The notes beneath the pieces were generated by a model, which was given only the letters and a program-made list of their open reading frames with translations, was not told where the DNA came from and ran no database searches. The position numbers were made by a program, and so were the translations under genes. A stretch of 61,184 bases of DNA, from positions 188,338-249,521 of the forward strand of contig MNCI01003829.1 of NCBI GenBank assembly GCA_015680685.1. The letters are read 5' to 3'. The stretch comes from Gnetum montanum. Lineage: Eukaryota > Streptophyta > Gnetopsida > Gnetales > Gnetaceae. Shown piece after piece: positions 20,830-33,380 of this stretch (position 1 is its first letter; each line of letters begins with the position of its first letter).

Positions 20830-23201
20830 ATGCATTGGAGGGTGATACGAACTAGCAAAAGGGTCCATGCATTATGGATACATGGTATAGGACATGCTTC
20901 CTAGTGGTGTCACACACATGGTAGAAGGGTTGGGTTGGTATGCTGGTGTGGAAGATGGGATAGCTTGAAACATTCTCAGCGTCCAACTGAGGTCATGACA
21001 ACTTGATGGCATGCATGGGTTCTGTTGTCTCAGCATAAAATTGGAATCCACAGTAGTCATCAAAATAAAAGTAGAGACAATAGGCGACTTTGGTATATGT
21101 ACAGAAGGTGGTAGATCCAAAGGAAAGGATACGTCACTAGATTTCCCTTGTGCAGGAGTAATGGATATAGTGCGTGATGCTTGGCCTTTACATTTTTTGG
21201 TGTGAATTGTCCTAAAGAAGGGACGTTTGTGTGGCTATAAAGGATTTCCACTGGATTGATTGTTGGTACGTATAGTTTCTATACAAGTAGCTACTTGTGG
21301 CTGTAAAGGATGTTGTGCTAAACCCTTCAAAATGGATGACAATGTGTGAAGGGGAAAAACATGAGAGCTTGAAAAAGATGACAGAGGATATGCGGCATGC
21401 AGTGGTGATGACATGGGAGATGGCATGTAGCATTGGTGTTCTAGTGAGTGGTACATGTGCGGTGAAGAAGAAGAAGATGAATGGAAACTTGTCAGTGAAA
21501 CAGGCTGTTGAATGTAGTACTCACATGAGTACAGATGATGAGATGGCTGCCAAGTGGGTGATTGCCTCCCCCACGACTATGGTGGTTGCCACTGCAGTTG
21601 AGGTTGACCATAAGGCTGAGGATGGTTCCTACCTACATGGTTATAGGATGGATCATAACTGTGTGGATGGAAAGGTATTCTTTTGGGCTTGTGTTGGCAT
21701 AAGAACTTTGGATTTAGCACAAAAGCCCAATGCTCCTATAGATGTGACAATATCGAGCATCAGTCCTTTGGATGATCATAAAGGCAAAGTTTACATTCCT
21801 CATCCGTGTTTGTAGTAGAGCTATCTACCTTGTTGTTAATAGCAATGTGTTTGTCTCGTTGGCCTTTCATCTCACTTGTTTTGCAATTTGTTCCTTTATG
21901 TTGAGATTCTTCACTAAGACTGTGTTGTGCCACACTCACTTCAGTAGGCTTGGCATATGATGAAGCACTATCCTAAAGCCATGTAGACATTCTATTCAAC
22001 CTTGCATGAAATTCATCAATCAGTGGTTGTATTGGCAAGGGATTTTAGAACATCTCCCTATTGAAAGTTGCCTTATCTTGGTTAATGACCATTTCTGTTA
22101 CAAATGTTGATTCCCGTTGGTGGTTTTCCAAACTTTGTTGTTTACACAACTCCCCTTCCTCTTTAGCAACCCATTGAATTAGCCTTAAAATATGATGGCC
22201 TTCTAATTTGTGTAATTGACCCTTAGCGTATGTTCCAAGGGTCTCTTGTGTTTGAGTTCGAAGCCCATCTATGATGTGGTGAAGTTGTTCTTCCTAGGAG
22301 AAGCCATGGCTTGGACATTTATGCAATAAAGAGTAATAACGGTCCAAGGCCAAATCCAAGTGCTCATGTTCTATTTGTTGCCACTCCTAGATCTATTTCT
22401 GTAACTGGGACACTCTAGCATAAGTTTGGTACTTGTCCTTGAACAATTTTAGCATCGTGAACCAATGCTTACTAGAATTAGGTTTCAGTGACTAATACCA
22501 AATGGTAGCTTGATAAACAAGTGTTTAGGGGAAGAGTTTTAACTTCTACCACATGTTGTCAATGTTTTGTAAGGTGCCTGCATCATGGAAGGCTTTCAAA
22601 TGCTGTTGCGGATTGGAATTATAGCCTCCTCTAGGCCTAGGGATATACTCCATTTTGATTTGTTTGATGCTTTTTGGGGATTCTAACAACCTCCTAAATG
22701 TTTGCTAAGCTTTGAGTCGATAACGAGGGTTCACTTTCTCCATCAAACATCTCCATGTATGGACATTGAGTTGCATGAGTCTAATAACCCTATAGGTAGT
22801 TACGATCATGATATGAGGGTTGCATTCTTCAAGTCTGTCATCGCGGTTTATGCAGTGATCATACCTATATCAAAGATCATCCGAACAAGATGTTGTAAAG
22901 GAAGACGAAGTGAGACTTGGAGAAGGGTTGTGGATCCTATGATTCTCCAATTCATCCCATGATGTATCATGACTTTGTGCTTGGAAGGTTCTAGGCCTAG
23001 AAGTTCTTCCAACTATAGGATGATTACTCTCTTCGTCAGAAGTTTTTGAATCTATCGAATATAGTCATGAAACACTGTTTGAAAAGGTTTGAACCCATTC
23101 AGATCATTTCTCACTCCATTTTGTGTTGCTATATATAACATTGGTTTGCCAACGAATAGTTTCATTACTGATAAATCACTAATGTCGTGTGCACGAGACA
23201 T
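20830..23201 (-). pseudogene. gag pseudogene of element C
   Basis: The ATG at 23201 begins a frame collinear with gag of A and B, with many stops and frameshifts. The gag core (GGYNSNPQQHLKAFHDAG) lies near 22560-22630. The zinc knuckle near 21745-21790 reads C-KL-C-LYD-H-PKD-stop-C, the same CX2CX3HX4C spacing as B with one position turned into a stop. A Pro/Ser/Gln-rich tail follows (21456-20872). No protease motif is found after it. The long plus-strand frame at 21297-21815 is only the antisense of this tail. Confidence 0.65.
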
Positions 23202-23299
23202 GTTGGAGATGCGTGTGTGACTTGTTACTCCTTGTTGAAAGATAGAGCATGGAAATGCCTACATTATATGATATAACTATCTTAGATAATTAGCACCAT

Positions 23300-23316
23300 C
23301 CCCAGCAACGATGCCA
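23300..23316 (-). other. Primer-binding site of element C (tRNA-Asp)
   Basis: CCCCAGCAACGATGCCA on the plus strand has three mismatches to the tRNA-Asp tail, all transitions. It is one base from the LTR. Confidence 0.85.
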
Positions 23317-23317
23317 A

Positions 23318-24168
23318 TGATGAGCAGCAAGGTACCCCTACGTCCAACCATATGAATACAAGCATGTATGCATGATCTGGTTGAACTCTGTGGATGGGCT
23401 AGTCATGAGTTCTAAGATAGTTATTGTGTTTCATTGTTCATTGTCTACCCACGTTGGACTAGTGGAAGCTTTGTCATGTACGATTTAGTCCAAAGTGAGG
23501 TGTATGATGTAATGCTTTAATGCTACTCCTACTATGGAATGATAATAAAGAGTTTATTAACTAAAGGTATGAAATAACTCCTACATTTAACCTAAGGTAA
23601 TGAGTATCTAAACCTGATTGTCCGTATGCACCTTGGGCTTCATGTAGTTGCCATTGGGATTACCAAATGCTAATCACTACTGGGTTACTAGACAATACAC
23701 TTATGTATTCGCAATTGGTCATACTCATTCTGCTTAATGACAAGGAACATAAATAACATTAATTGGAAATAGCAATAAATAAAGACATTAAAATTTTCAT
23801 CTAAGAAAATCACAAATGCAAAGTGGATGCTGCAATGATGTAGATGATCTCAATCTTTATTGCCAAACATGTAATGTGCCCAAGTACATTGCACTCGAAT
23901 AAGGACGTTGTGCAACCATAAACATCACACTGTGGGCATACACTAGAACTGAAATTGAAAAACTTCTAACTGACTTTGTCTATCTTCTATCTCTACCTAT
24001 CTGTCTATGCATCTCTCCCCCATCTTACACACCATGCACCCCATGTGATATTTATAGGCAAGCATGGCAGAAATGACATCGAATATTTGACATCGCTTAC
24101 TAGCCCCGATATCAGATCCGTGATATCGGAGCCCCGATATTGCTTCTAACGCAAATGATGACTCATCA
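23318..24168 (-). repeat. 5' LTR of element C
   Basis: 851 bp, TGATGAG to CTCATCA. The TATA box is at 24049-24056. U3 hexamers in register start at 24108, 24122 and 24136 (14-bp phase). Confidence 0.9.
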
Positions 24169-24173
24169 AATCC
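24169..24173. repeat. Right target-site duplication of element C
   Basis: AATCC, pairing with GATCC at 15848-15852. Confidence 0.7.
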
Positions 24174-26369
24174 TAACCATCCCAACATCATCCCACGACC
24201 ACACATAGAAATTAGAATGAGACAAGCAAAGACACCCACATGAAATCCATAAACCTACTAAAACATGTCATCTAAATCCCAAAATACAAAAATGATTTCA
24301 ATGACATTTTGGCTTCTCCTAAATTCAAACTGAACCTCCCAAATTGTAGCCTATCTAACACCAACTTCCCAACATCCTAGAAATCATATAAATTAGCTAA
24401 GAAATGGAGGAAATCAAAGAAGAAGGAGCAATGCAACATAAACTTGAGGTGCATAACCAAGAGAGGAGAAATAAAATGAATTATGTTTTTATTATATAAT
24501 AAAAAATAACTAATTTTTATTTTTGATTTCCAATTCTATAAGGTTTTCGAATACTTTTTCCTATACTAATTGATATTTAGGATTCACTCTTCATAATCCA
24601 CTCATAGGACATTCAAACAAAAAACCAATCAAGCCTATGAAAATCATAACTCCTCTACAACATGTCCAAGAAACCATAATTGCATAATAACACAAACCAA
24701 CTAGGCACATGACTCAAACATGTACAACATGCTACTCATCATAATATCATGCCATGACCCTTCAAATAATACCAACCCATAATCACATCACATATATTTT
24801 TAAGAAACACTATCACAATATTACAAATGCACATGATAAAGAGAAGATATGTATTTATAGGTATATCATCTCTACATAGATTTATACTACATTACAAAGT
24901 AGGCATTGTATGTACATTCATATAGGATTCACAGTCTTGTAGGTATGATTTGTTAAGTGAAGCGTTACAAGTGCATAGTTGGCAACATGAAGATTAAAGC
25001 TTATTTTGCAACAAAACTATAAAATATGGCTATGTTGCTTTTGAGATCTTGAAAAGTTATAAGTAATTTAGACCTTACATCGTTTTTTTTTTCCACAAAG
25101 GGGTGATAATTTTCAACCCTACCTATGATCTTCAAAAACCCCAAAGTGTGGATTCTATTGGATTTGAAGTATTAAAAGGTAATGGAAGTGCTACAGAAAT
25201 CTAAATGGTATGGTTTTTCTTTTTCACTTTTGACATGAAAGTTTGATTGAGTATGTTGTTCTTTCAGTTTTAATTTTGAATTAAATATCATATTACTTAG
25301 TTTCAAGAATAATAGAGAATAGTCTTAGAAGAAGAGTTGAATCAGGGAAATGACACAAGTAGGCTGTCCTAGCAGCCAAAGCATATCATATATTTAGAGG
25401 ACACCTTCAAGAAAACAACCATGTTGGAATTTCATTATGCAAATATTACAAAATTAATTTAAAAATTACTTTTTATAATGAATGCTTATTATGTACAATT
25501 TCTTGCAATGAAATTTGTCAATTCATACAAGTTGCACTTGTTAGAGAGATCAACCTGATGAGTAGCTATGAATGGTCTAATAACCTACTTGTGATTGGAT
25601 TGATAAACATGAAATTAAAATCATGTTGTTCTAGCTGAATGCAAACTTATAGATTACACGATGAACGAATGACAAAGCTACGTTGATGATAATGATAAAA
25701 CAAAAATAGAATTCTAATGTAGATGATAATAGAAAATATCAAATCGATACAAGAAAATATGGGGATTACTAAATATAAAGAAAAGGCAAAGAAACAAATA
25801 TTCTATTGATTCACTAGACTTAGGTCAAATAAGAGGATGAAAAGTTCTCACGAGAGGGGAGTATAATGTTTTAAACAAGAATGTAGAGAAATGAAAAAGA
25901 CATCATATCTACATAAAGCATATAAAGACATGTATTTAGATGAGATAATGTTGACACTAAAAGGAAACCTAAGTTGTGACAAGTTTGGATTATGAGGCAA
26001 GACTGAGGTTGCAAGTCCCTCACATTGCTGCAACTAGTTTGTTGTATATTCTTCTTACTTGGGATACTTCACCTAAATTACTAGGGATGGAATTGAAGTT
26101 GGAAATAGGATGGTATCACTATGAAAATTGTTGGTGAATGCTAAAAGAAAAAAATGCTAAAAAAGCAAGTTCTACTACAAAAGATCTTTGAAGGTTCATG
26201 TTAGAGATAAGGTGAACATATGGCCTCCTTTACTCATCCATGACCATTTCATTTCATGTTGAGTATAATCGTAGTAGCTAGTAGTCTTTGTTTTGATGTT
26301 TATAGTATTTTTTTGAAGAATTAAAAGTTATTAGTGTTTTCTTGTTTGAAAATCAAGAAAATAAGGTGA
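24174..26369. other. Unassigned AT-rich sequence
   Basis: About 2.2 kb with no frame longer than about 60 codons and no family I recognise. The first few hundred bases resemble 14163-15847 in base use. I see nothing else in it. Confidence 0.5.
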
Positions 26370-27812
26370 TGTTGAAAGCAATCTTAGAAAATGGAAAAAA
26401 GGGGGCCAAGAGCCTTCATGTTGGGGCACATGTCAAAAGAGGCAAGTTTCCCAAGAAAAGAGTATAAATAAGGATGTACCTCTTCCATTGTAACTTGCCA
26501 AGAATTTTTTGAGCATTAAATGAAAGAGGTCTTCCTTGTTAATTTTATTTATATGACTTAAAGCTCTTCTACTCCAATCTCCCTTTCTCTTATTGATGGT
26601 TCTCACATTTCGAAGATTAAAGCCCTTTCATGGTTTCTACTCTCAAGTTAACTCAAGCCCATCTCTCATGAATTCTCTCAACTACAAGCATTCTCATATG
26701 TTTCTTGCATAACTCTTTTATGTTTTGGGTTATCTTAATTTCTAAAGTTAATTGGATGTTTTTCCATGTTTATGTTAGAAGAATTGTAGAGTAGAAGGTA
26801 GATTTATATTCAAATTTAAAGGGATTCACTCCCAAGCATCAGATTCATGTCATTTTCTTCAAGTTTTCATGTGCATGTTTCCACTTCATGGAGGGTTTAA
26901 TACCCATCCTCCCAGTTATATGTTTAAAGCTCAATTAGTATGTTCTTTAAGATTTGTTAAAGACTTAGAATCTTGAGAAGAAGTCATAGCTTGTTCTTAG
27001 TTCTTTCATGGTTTAAGTCCTAATTAAGGATTTTTGCAAGGTTTTGTTCATATGCCATAATTTGGACAATCTTTCTTAATACTTGATGTTATTTATTTAT
27101 AATTTTGTTATCTTAATTTCTTGCTAAGAGGCTTATTTAATCTAATTTTTATGCCTAGGCTTATGAGCCAAGTCCATATTTAATCTAAACTGCTTGGTTC
27201 AATTGGTTCTTTATTTTTCATAGACCACAACCTCACCATGACTCATGATTTTCACTTTTCCAAAATTTTACAAACCACAACCTATGGTCAATTCATTATT
27301 TGTTGATTATTTTGTACCACGATCCATGATGGACTTGTGAATCAATAATGATGTGTTAGCATAGTGATAAGATTCTTCACTTGGTAACCCCTAGTTACAT
27401 GTTTGATTTTACTATACATAATTAAGTTATAATTTTTTAAAAAATTCTCTAAAAAGGAATTCTAAAATTAATCCAATATATACAAGGTGTCTTAGAGGAC
27501 ATTAATAAAAATTTTAATTTTAGTTTCATAATGCATTGCACAATAACCACCTGACTTAATCATGACCCATGATCAATTTATGGTTTACATAGTTATATTT
27601 AACTCTTTATTTTGCATGACCATAACCAAACCATGATCTTATCATAACCCACGGTGAGCTACCACAAGGAGACCATGACTTGTGATCAAGAAGAAAAAAA
27701 TACCATGATCTATATCTTCACTTGTTAACTTGTGGTTAACTTTTAGGGCCAAATTTTGAGTTGAAATTATAGAAGTTTCAAAGAAATCTTATTTCACTCC
27801 TATGCTATAACA
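26370..27812 (+). repeat. Possible 5' LTR of copia element I
   Basis: It begins TGTTGAAAG and ends CTATAACA just before a methionine-tRNA-like primer site. A TATA box (TATAAATAAGG) lies near 26463. No second LTR is visible, so the left edge is a proposal. The right half contains many CCATGA-type repeats (27226-27712). Confidence 0.4.
27226..27712. repeat. Interspersed CCATGAYY / CATGRT repeats
   Basis: At least eight copies of words such as ACCATGACT, CCATGATC, CATGACCC and CCACGATCC occur at irregular spacing, several as imperfect palindromes around CATG. They lie inside the proposed LTR of copia I. Confidence 0.5.
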
Positions 27813-27813
27813 A

Positions 27814-27826
27814 GAAGTATCAAAGC
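27814..27826 (+). other. Decayed primer-binding site of copia element I
   Basis: GAAGTATCAAAGC resembles the initiator-methionine-tRNA site TGGTATCAGAGC used by most copia elements, directly right of the proposed LTR end. Confidence 0.5.
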
Positions 27827-27845
27827 TTGAAGGCTTTTAAACTAA

Positions 27846-29100
27846 AGATGAAATGATGGTTATAAAATAAATTCCTAGATGTAGCATCATGTTTAATGGC
27901 TCCTATTATTTTGCTTATTAGTCCCATCTTGTAAAGTCTTCATTGCAAATTAATGAATTGTCCTCCTATGTTGAGAATGGTTTAGTTATTACTCTAAATG
28001 TTAATGTCCTAAATAGGTAGCAAAGAATCCAATTGTCAAAAGATATGAAGCTAGATGCCCTAGCTAAAATGATTATATGTACAAGTTTTAATGAGGCCAT
28101 TGGAGTCATGATTGTAACTAAAAATATAATAAAAGAATGTTGAACACCCTACAAGAAGAGTATAAGGGTAATGAATCCAATAGAAAGATTAAAGAGTTAA
28201 AGGTAAGGATACAGTTTGTAAATATGAGAATCTTGAAGGGTGAACCTCTAGATCATTTTCTTGAAAGGATCACATTATGTCTTAGGAACATAGATGAGTG
28301 TAATTGCAATTACTTCATGGAGAACAAGCAACAAAAGTAATGACTATGTTGCATGAGGATTATAGGTTTGAAAATGTGATCAAAACCATAGGTCAAACAA
28401 AAGCCTTTAACATCATATCCTTTTGATGAATTGATCTCAATCTTAAGAGCTCTTTAAGAATGGAAGAATGTAGGATCAAGGTAAGAGAATATCTATGTAG
28501 CCAAAACTCCTCAAAGATCATCAAAAAGAAGGGACAATGATATAAGAGGAAGAGGAAGGTCCAACTTTCAAAGATGAAAGTCCAAATTTAAGAAGACAAT
28601 CCTATTGTAAACCAAGAGGAAGAGGAGGTCTAAGAGGAAGAGACATAAGAGAACGTGAAAAATCAAACTTTCAGCCAAGGAATAACATCTTTGCACCATC
28701 TTCATCCATCTCATGATGCAAGTACTATAACAAGAGAGGTCATTCGAAAACCTCACAATTCAAGAAGGCAATAAGTAAGGGCAACAAGAAGAGGATTCAT
28801 CTTCAACTCAAGACAAACGTAAGTAAGTGATGACTATAAACACAACCTTTGCTACTTTTATATGTCTAATGAAATTAATTCCTTTACTTGGATCATTGCT
28901 AGTGCTTGTAGTAATTACATGACCTCATATAGAAATTGTTTTTTTAGTATAAAAAAGATAGTAATAAACCTTGGATTAATTAAGTGTAATATCCTAACAA
29001 TGTCTTTTTCTAATAATTTCATTATTATCATGGTTAAAATAATGCAAAGCTTAGTCATGTTATTATCATAAGTAATTGCCAACCCTAAGTAGTCCAAGGT
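27846..29100 (+). pseudogene. gag-protease remnant of copia element I
   Basis: 28137-28340 encodes a copia Gag (UBN2-like) piece with LQEEYKG, LKVRIQF-x-N-x-RILKGEPL and FLERI. A decayed zinc knuckle follows near 28705 (CKYYNKRGHSKTSQF, with two zinc cysteines lost). At 28888-28925 the protease motif reads WIIASACSNYMTS where functional copia proteases have W-x-I-D-S-G; the catalytic Asp is Ala. Integrase and RT are not recognised downstream. Several stops interrupt the frame. Confidence 0.7.
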
Positions 29101-31669
29101 TCAAGGACTTAGGACATTCATCAAATTATCAACTTGATCATTATAGACAAGTTGCAACAAGTCATTAATATCATTTTGACAATTAGTACACATTGAATTA
29201 TCATCACCTTTCTAGGCGCCTAGCAAGTTCAAGCACCTAAGACAACCATGACAATTGATTCTCATCATCTTGACAATCATAATGGACAATCATCATCATC
29301 ACATTGGTGATTATAAAAGGTCATCATTTTCATATATATGGACATTTGACTATTATTATGTAATATATGCATCTTGGTATCACTAACATAAGTATCTTAG
29401 ACTTTAAAGATTTTAAAAATTAATGGTAAACATAGAAGGTGTTGGTAAAAAATATAAATGGAAGATCTATACCATAATGGTAGGAAAGGTCTCTCTACCA
29501 AGGATAGAAGGTATAGGTATTAGCTTCTAAGTGGTAGGTCAAGTGATGTGTTAGGTCAGGTGTACCTCTCAGAATGGTAAGTATCATTATCCCATATCAG
29601 CAACACTCACAAGTTTTAGAACACTTAGCTTTTTGATTTTTGTTATTGTAAGGTTCATGAATTGACCTTCTTATCCAGTAACAAATAGATAGATTTTTCT
29701 TAGCTAAGCTCTTTGCATTTTGTCACTTATAGTTGAAACATGTGATATCGTTATCCAAGTAAGATAGAAACAACTCACACATTTGGCTTAATCTTGATAT
29801 TATATTGAGGGCTGATTAGCAACCCTCTTTTCCTTTGGAACACTTAATACCTCTACCAAAGATACTTTTCCATAAGTAAATAGATATATTTTGAGAGATT
29901 ACCTAAAGTATCTAGCTTCTCATGACACAATCACTCATAGGTATCTTCTCATACTAGAGTCACTCATTGTAGTTGTTGTGCAACACAAATAAGAATAGAT
30001 GTAGGTGGATATGGGTACTAAATTGGGGGCTTGGATGCAGCCCCTATATTATTAGGTAAACCCAATAAGTCAAAAAACCTACTTTGTTATTGAGATTTAA
30101 TTTTAGGTCATTCAACTCTATGAAATCATTCAACTTTAGGTGCTTCATTTCTTCTTTTGAGAAATACAAATGCAAACAACACTCATATTTTATTTAGTTA
30201 TTGCATCATAGTCTATGTTGAATAGTCTATACCAACTCAATGGTTTTCCCTTTGACTTGTTGTTCCCTCCATCTGGGTAACTCAATAACTAAGAAAAATA
30301 CCAATTTGTTCTATCATTTATAGATAGCTAGAAAGAAGATTCATGAATTGAAAGAAACATCAATTCACCTTTAATGTGAATGACAAATTGAGCTTCTACA
30401 TATGTGATAAAATGGATCATTTTTTGTTAGATACAAGACATGCTACCCAAGGAAGGGGCTTTAGTTGGAAAAATCTCCAGAAAATAATTCAAAAATCAAG
30501 GCTATTTTTATAAAGGGAATCACTTCTAATACATAAACTAAGCAAGTTGAACATACAAATACCTGAACTAAGCAAGGATATACATCAACAAAGAACCAGT
30601 CAAACATAATGATTAGAAGATGGATTATCTGTGTCCCTTGCTTCACACATACAAATGGCTAGACTATTCTTCCTACCTATCCTTTTCAACCTATTCTACC
30701 CAACCTTTGAAAACCACCTCGTCAATCCTCCCTCTTCCTCTCCTACCTACCATCTATCATAAATACTTGGAATAAGTTCATCGTATCATGACAAGTCTTC
30801 CTTACATTATCTTGAAAATCCTAACTTTGCATATCTACCTAGTAAAGAGCTTTCTTACTCACCTGACCTCTTACAAGCCTAGCCTAGTAGATAAGTGATC
30901 CCATATAATAGAGATATTACTCTTAGATATGTTAATCTTGTGTCCATTAAGTGATATATATGTTTTTCGATTGATATAAATGTTAGCTATCTTAGCTTGA
31001 AGAATTTTGAGGCTAGAAACTTCCACATTTGATAGTATGACATTAGAATGTCAATACTTAGATTCTTTAGTAACATTATCTAACTCAACTATCTGAATCA
31101 TTTTACTTCCAAACTTGGCATTCCAATCTTTGAGATTTATTATAACAACTATTCTAGCCACCTTTTAGATATTCATAAAGTGGAATGTAAACTTGTAAAT
31201 TAGTAAATACCCAAGAGATCTAAATAGGCAATTTCTAACCTCTAAACAATCCCTTCCTATGATAGATGATCCACCTTCCTCAATGAGAAGAATGAAGTGA
31301 CTCGGAGAGTTGATACATTTTAGACTCTTAGCAACAAACAAAACAAAGTAAGAAATATAATAATCACATTTTGGTGGCTATCTTAGGGATTTGTCTACGT
31401 GTGAATCAGTAGCCTAGTGCTATTAGGTTATTAAAACCATGTGTCATCCCCACCTTCAGTAGACATAGGATGACCACCTAACACTAGTGTTCATGAAGGA
31501 AAAAAAACATCAATGTTACTATTTCTTGAGTTGGATTTTCATAGTTTTCATTGAAAGGGCATTTCCTATCATTCTCAATGCTATTGGGAAGTCCCAATCA
31601 CTCACAATTGAACCAACCCCTAAGGGTTGACTTAAGACATATCCAAAAGTAAAGAAAAGCATTAATATA
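29101..31669. other. Unassigned sequence
   Basis: It includes a loose ATC/GACAAT-rich stretch (about 29262-29325) but no supported gene or terminal repeat. The longest frames are about 60 codons and show no family motif. Confidence 0.5.
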
Positions 31670-32589
31670 TGTTGGCATTTTAGAGTAGAAGACAATAATT
31701 TTTTGTTTTTATTATATAAGAGAATGTTATTTTAATAAAATATAGGAAATATTTGGAATGATGAGTAGTTTTAATGTTATTTTGGCCTATATATATATAA
31801 TTTTTAAATTTCTTTTTATCTTTTGGGCTATATTGTATTATTTTTAGTAAACTTGGCCCCACTTGTCACATATATATATCCAAGAAATCTCTTAGAAATT
31901 TGTATCATATAAACATCAACATAATTTTAGTTAGAATTTCACTTTTTTATCATCAATTCATCAATTTGTCATCAAATAAACAATTCATCAACATTTATCA
32001 ATATCACCCATTATTATTTACTCAATCTTAGAAGTTGAATAGTTAAAATTAGGGGTATTCACTCTTTTGATTTTATCTTAGACATTTCACAATATTTTTA
32101 GTGATTCTAGTTTTATTTGAAAGCTAGAATAAGTAGCTATATGAAGCTAAGATTTCATCTTAATATCTATTATGATTTGGGAGAAATTCGCTTTGAAATT
32201 TGGTAGATTTTTTGAGTCCTAACATTTTACTAGAATAAATGAGAGTTAATAATTAGATTATTTCTCCTTAATCTTACAATAAATTGTTGTAATCTCAAAT
32301 TTATTTGAAAGCTAATATCTATGGAATGATTTAGTTAAAATTTTAGCTTCATAAACTTAACAAGTTTTTAGTTATCATCTTTCAAAGCTATTCTACTAGA
32401 ATTGCTATGATTTTTGAAATTTTGGAAATAACATAATATAACTTCAACCTTTGGATATCTTCTATAGTACTTCTTTTTCTTAAAGAATAGAAAATTTCCT
32501 TATCTTTTTGAGAATACAAATATTATTAGTTGATTCTTTGTGAAATCAAGATAACCAAGAATTTCTTTTCTTGCTTGAAATGTTTTCAG
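31670..32589 (+). repeat. Possible 5' LTR of copia element J
   Basis: It begins TGTTGGCATTTT and ends GTTTTCA immediately before TTGGTTTCAAAGGATC, a decayed primer site. TATATATATAA runs lie near 31791. No partner LTR is seen. Confidence 0.4.
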
Positions 32590-32689
32590 TTGGTTTCAAA
32601 GGATCAGGTTCACCTATAAAAATAAGCACAAAAGACATAGATCGATGCTCCCAAATCTTCGATAAATTTTAGATTTCAACCTATGGATA

Positions 32690-33380
32690 AGGATGATGAA
32701 AGGCCTCATTAGCATAATGACTATTGGAAAATATTTAAAATAGGTTTCAAATTTATTCATGATTTTGAAAAGTTCACTAAATTATAAATCAAAGAATATG
32801 AAACAAAGAAGAAGAATAACAATTTAGCTCTCATGATTCTATTAGCTAGTATATCACAAGTTATTTTTGGAAATACAATCTTTATACTATTGCCAAAGAA
32901 GTTTGGGATAATCTCCAATTAGAATACAAGAAAAGCTTGAAAAATCAACAATTACAATAACTAATCTATAAAAAAAAATTTGATACCCTAGAAATTGGAA
33001 AAAATAAAAGCATTGAAGAATTCTTTATTAGAATGTATGATAACTTATGAAAAATAGATGAATATGGTTTTTGGATATAGTAACAAGTAAGAAGTTTATA
33101 AAGTTGTTTAAGCTCTTTTCATAGATCCAAGATTTGAAAACATAATAGATAACATTTCTGTTTAAAGAACTTCAACATGCTTAGTATCAATGAATTCCTT
33201 GTTTAAGTTAGAACTCTACGAATTATGAAGAATAACAAACAATCTAGTGAAGATAATCAAGCCTACATAACCAACCAAAGAGGAAGAGATAGAAAAGAAA
33301 GATTCAAAGGAAGAAAAAGATTCAATTATTAGAATAGAGATCAAGAAACAAACTCAAAAGAATATAGATTTTGAGTTTCA
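32690..33380 (+). pseudogene. gag remnant of copia element J
   Basis: Frame-shifted pieces read like a copia UBN2 Gag: a segment with NNLALMILLASIS (near 32820) followed by VWDNLQ-like and 'YDNL' pieces. A Lys/Glu-rich tail lies near 33240-33360 where the zinc-knuckle region would begin. Many stops; no function is possible. Confidence 0.5.

Larger units (their letters stand above)
15853..24168 (-). mobile_element. Complete non-autonomous gypsy element C (gag plus ORF3)
   Basis: The 8316-bp element has LTRs at 15853-16718 and 23318-24168. A PPT lies beside the left LTR and a PBS beside the right one, with a one-mismatch 5-bp target duplication. Reading leftward it holds decayed gag, a Pro/Ser-rich stretch, conserved noncoding blocks, an internal promoter-like module, a possible intron, and ORF3. 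Protease, RT, RNase H and integrase are all missing. The LTRs differ at roughly one site in ten over the first 275 bp, nearly all transitions, so C is older than A. Confidence 0.88.

Noticed and set aside
21297-21815. 172-codon plus-strand frame, the longest in the window
   Set aside because: It is antisense to the Pro/Ser/Gln-rich gag tail of element C; low stop density there follows from composition. No motif or counterpart in B or D.
31201-31320. Minus-strand open stretch (SPSHFILLIEEGGSSIIG) as a LINE or host-gene exon
   Set aside because: Only about 50 codons before a stop and no second matching piece nearby.
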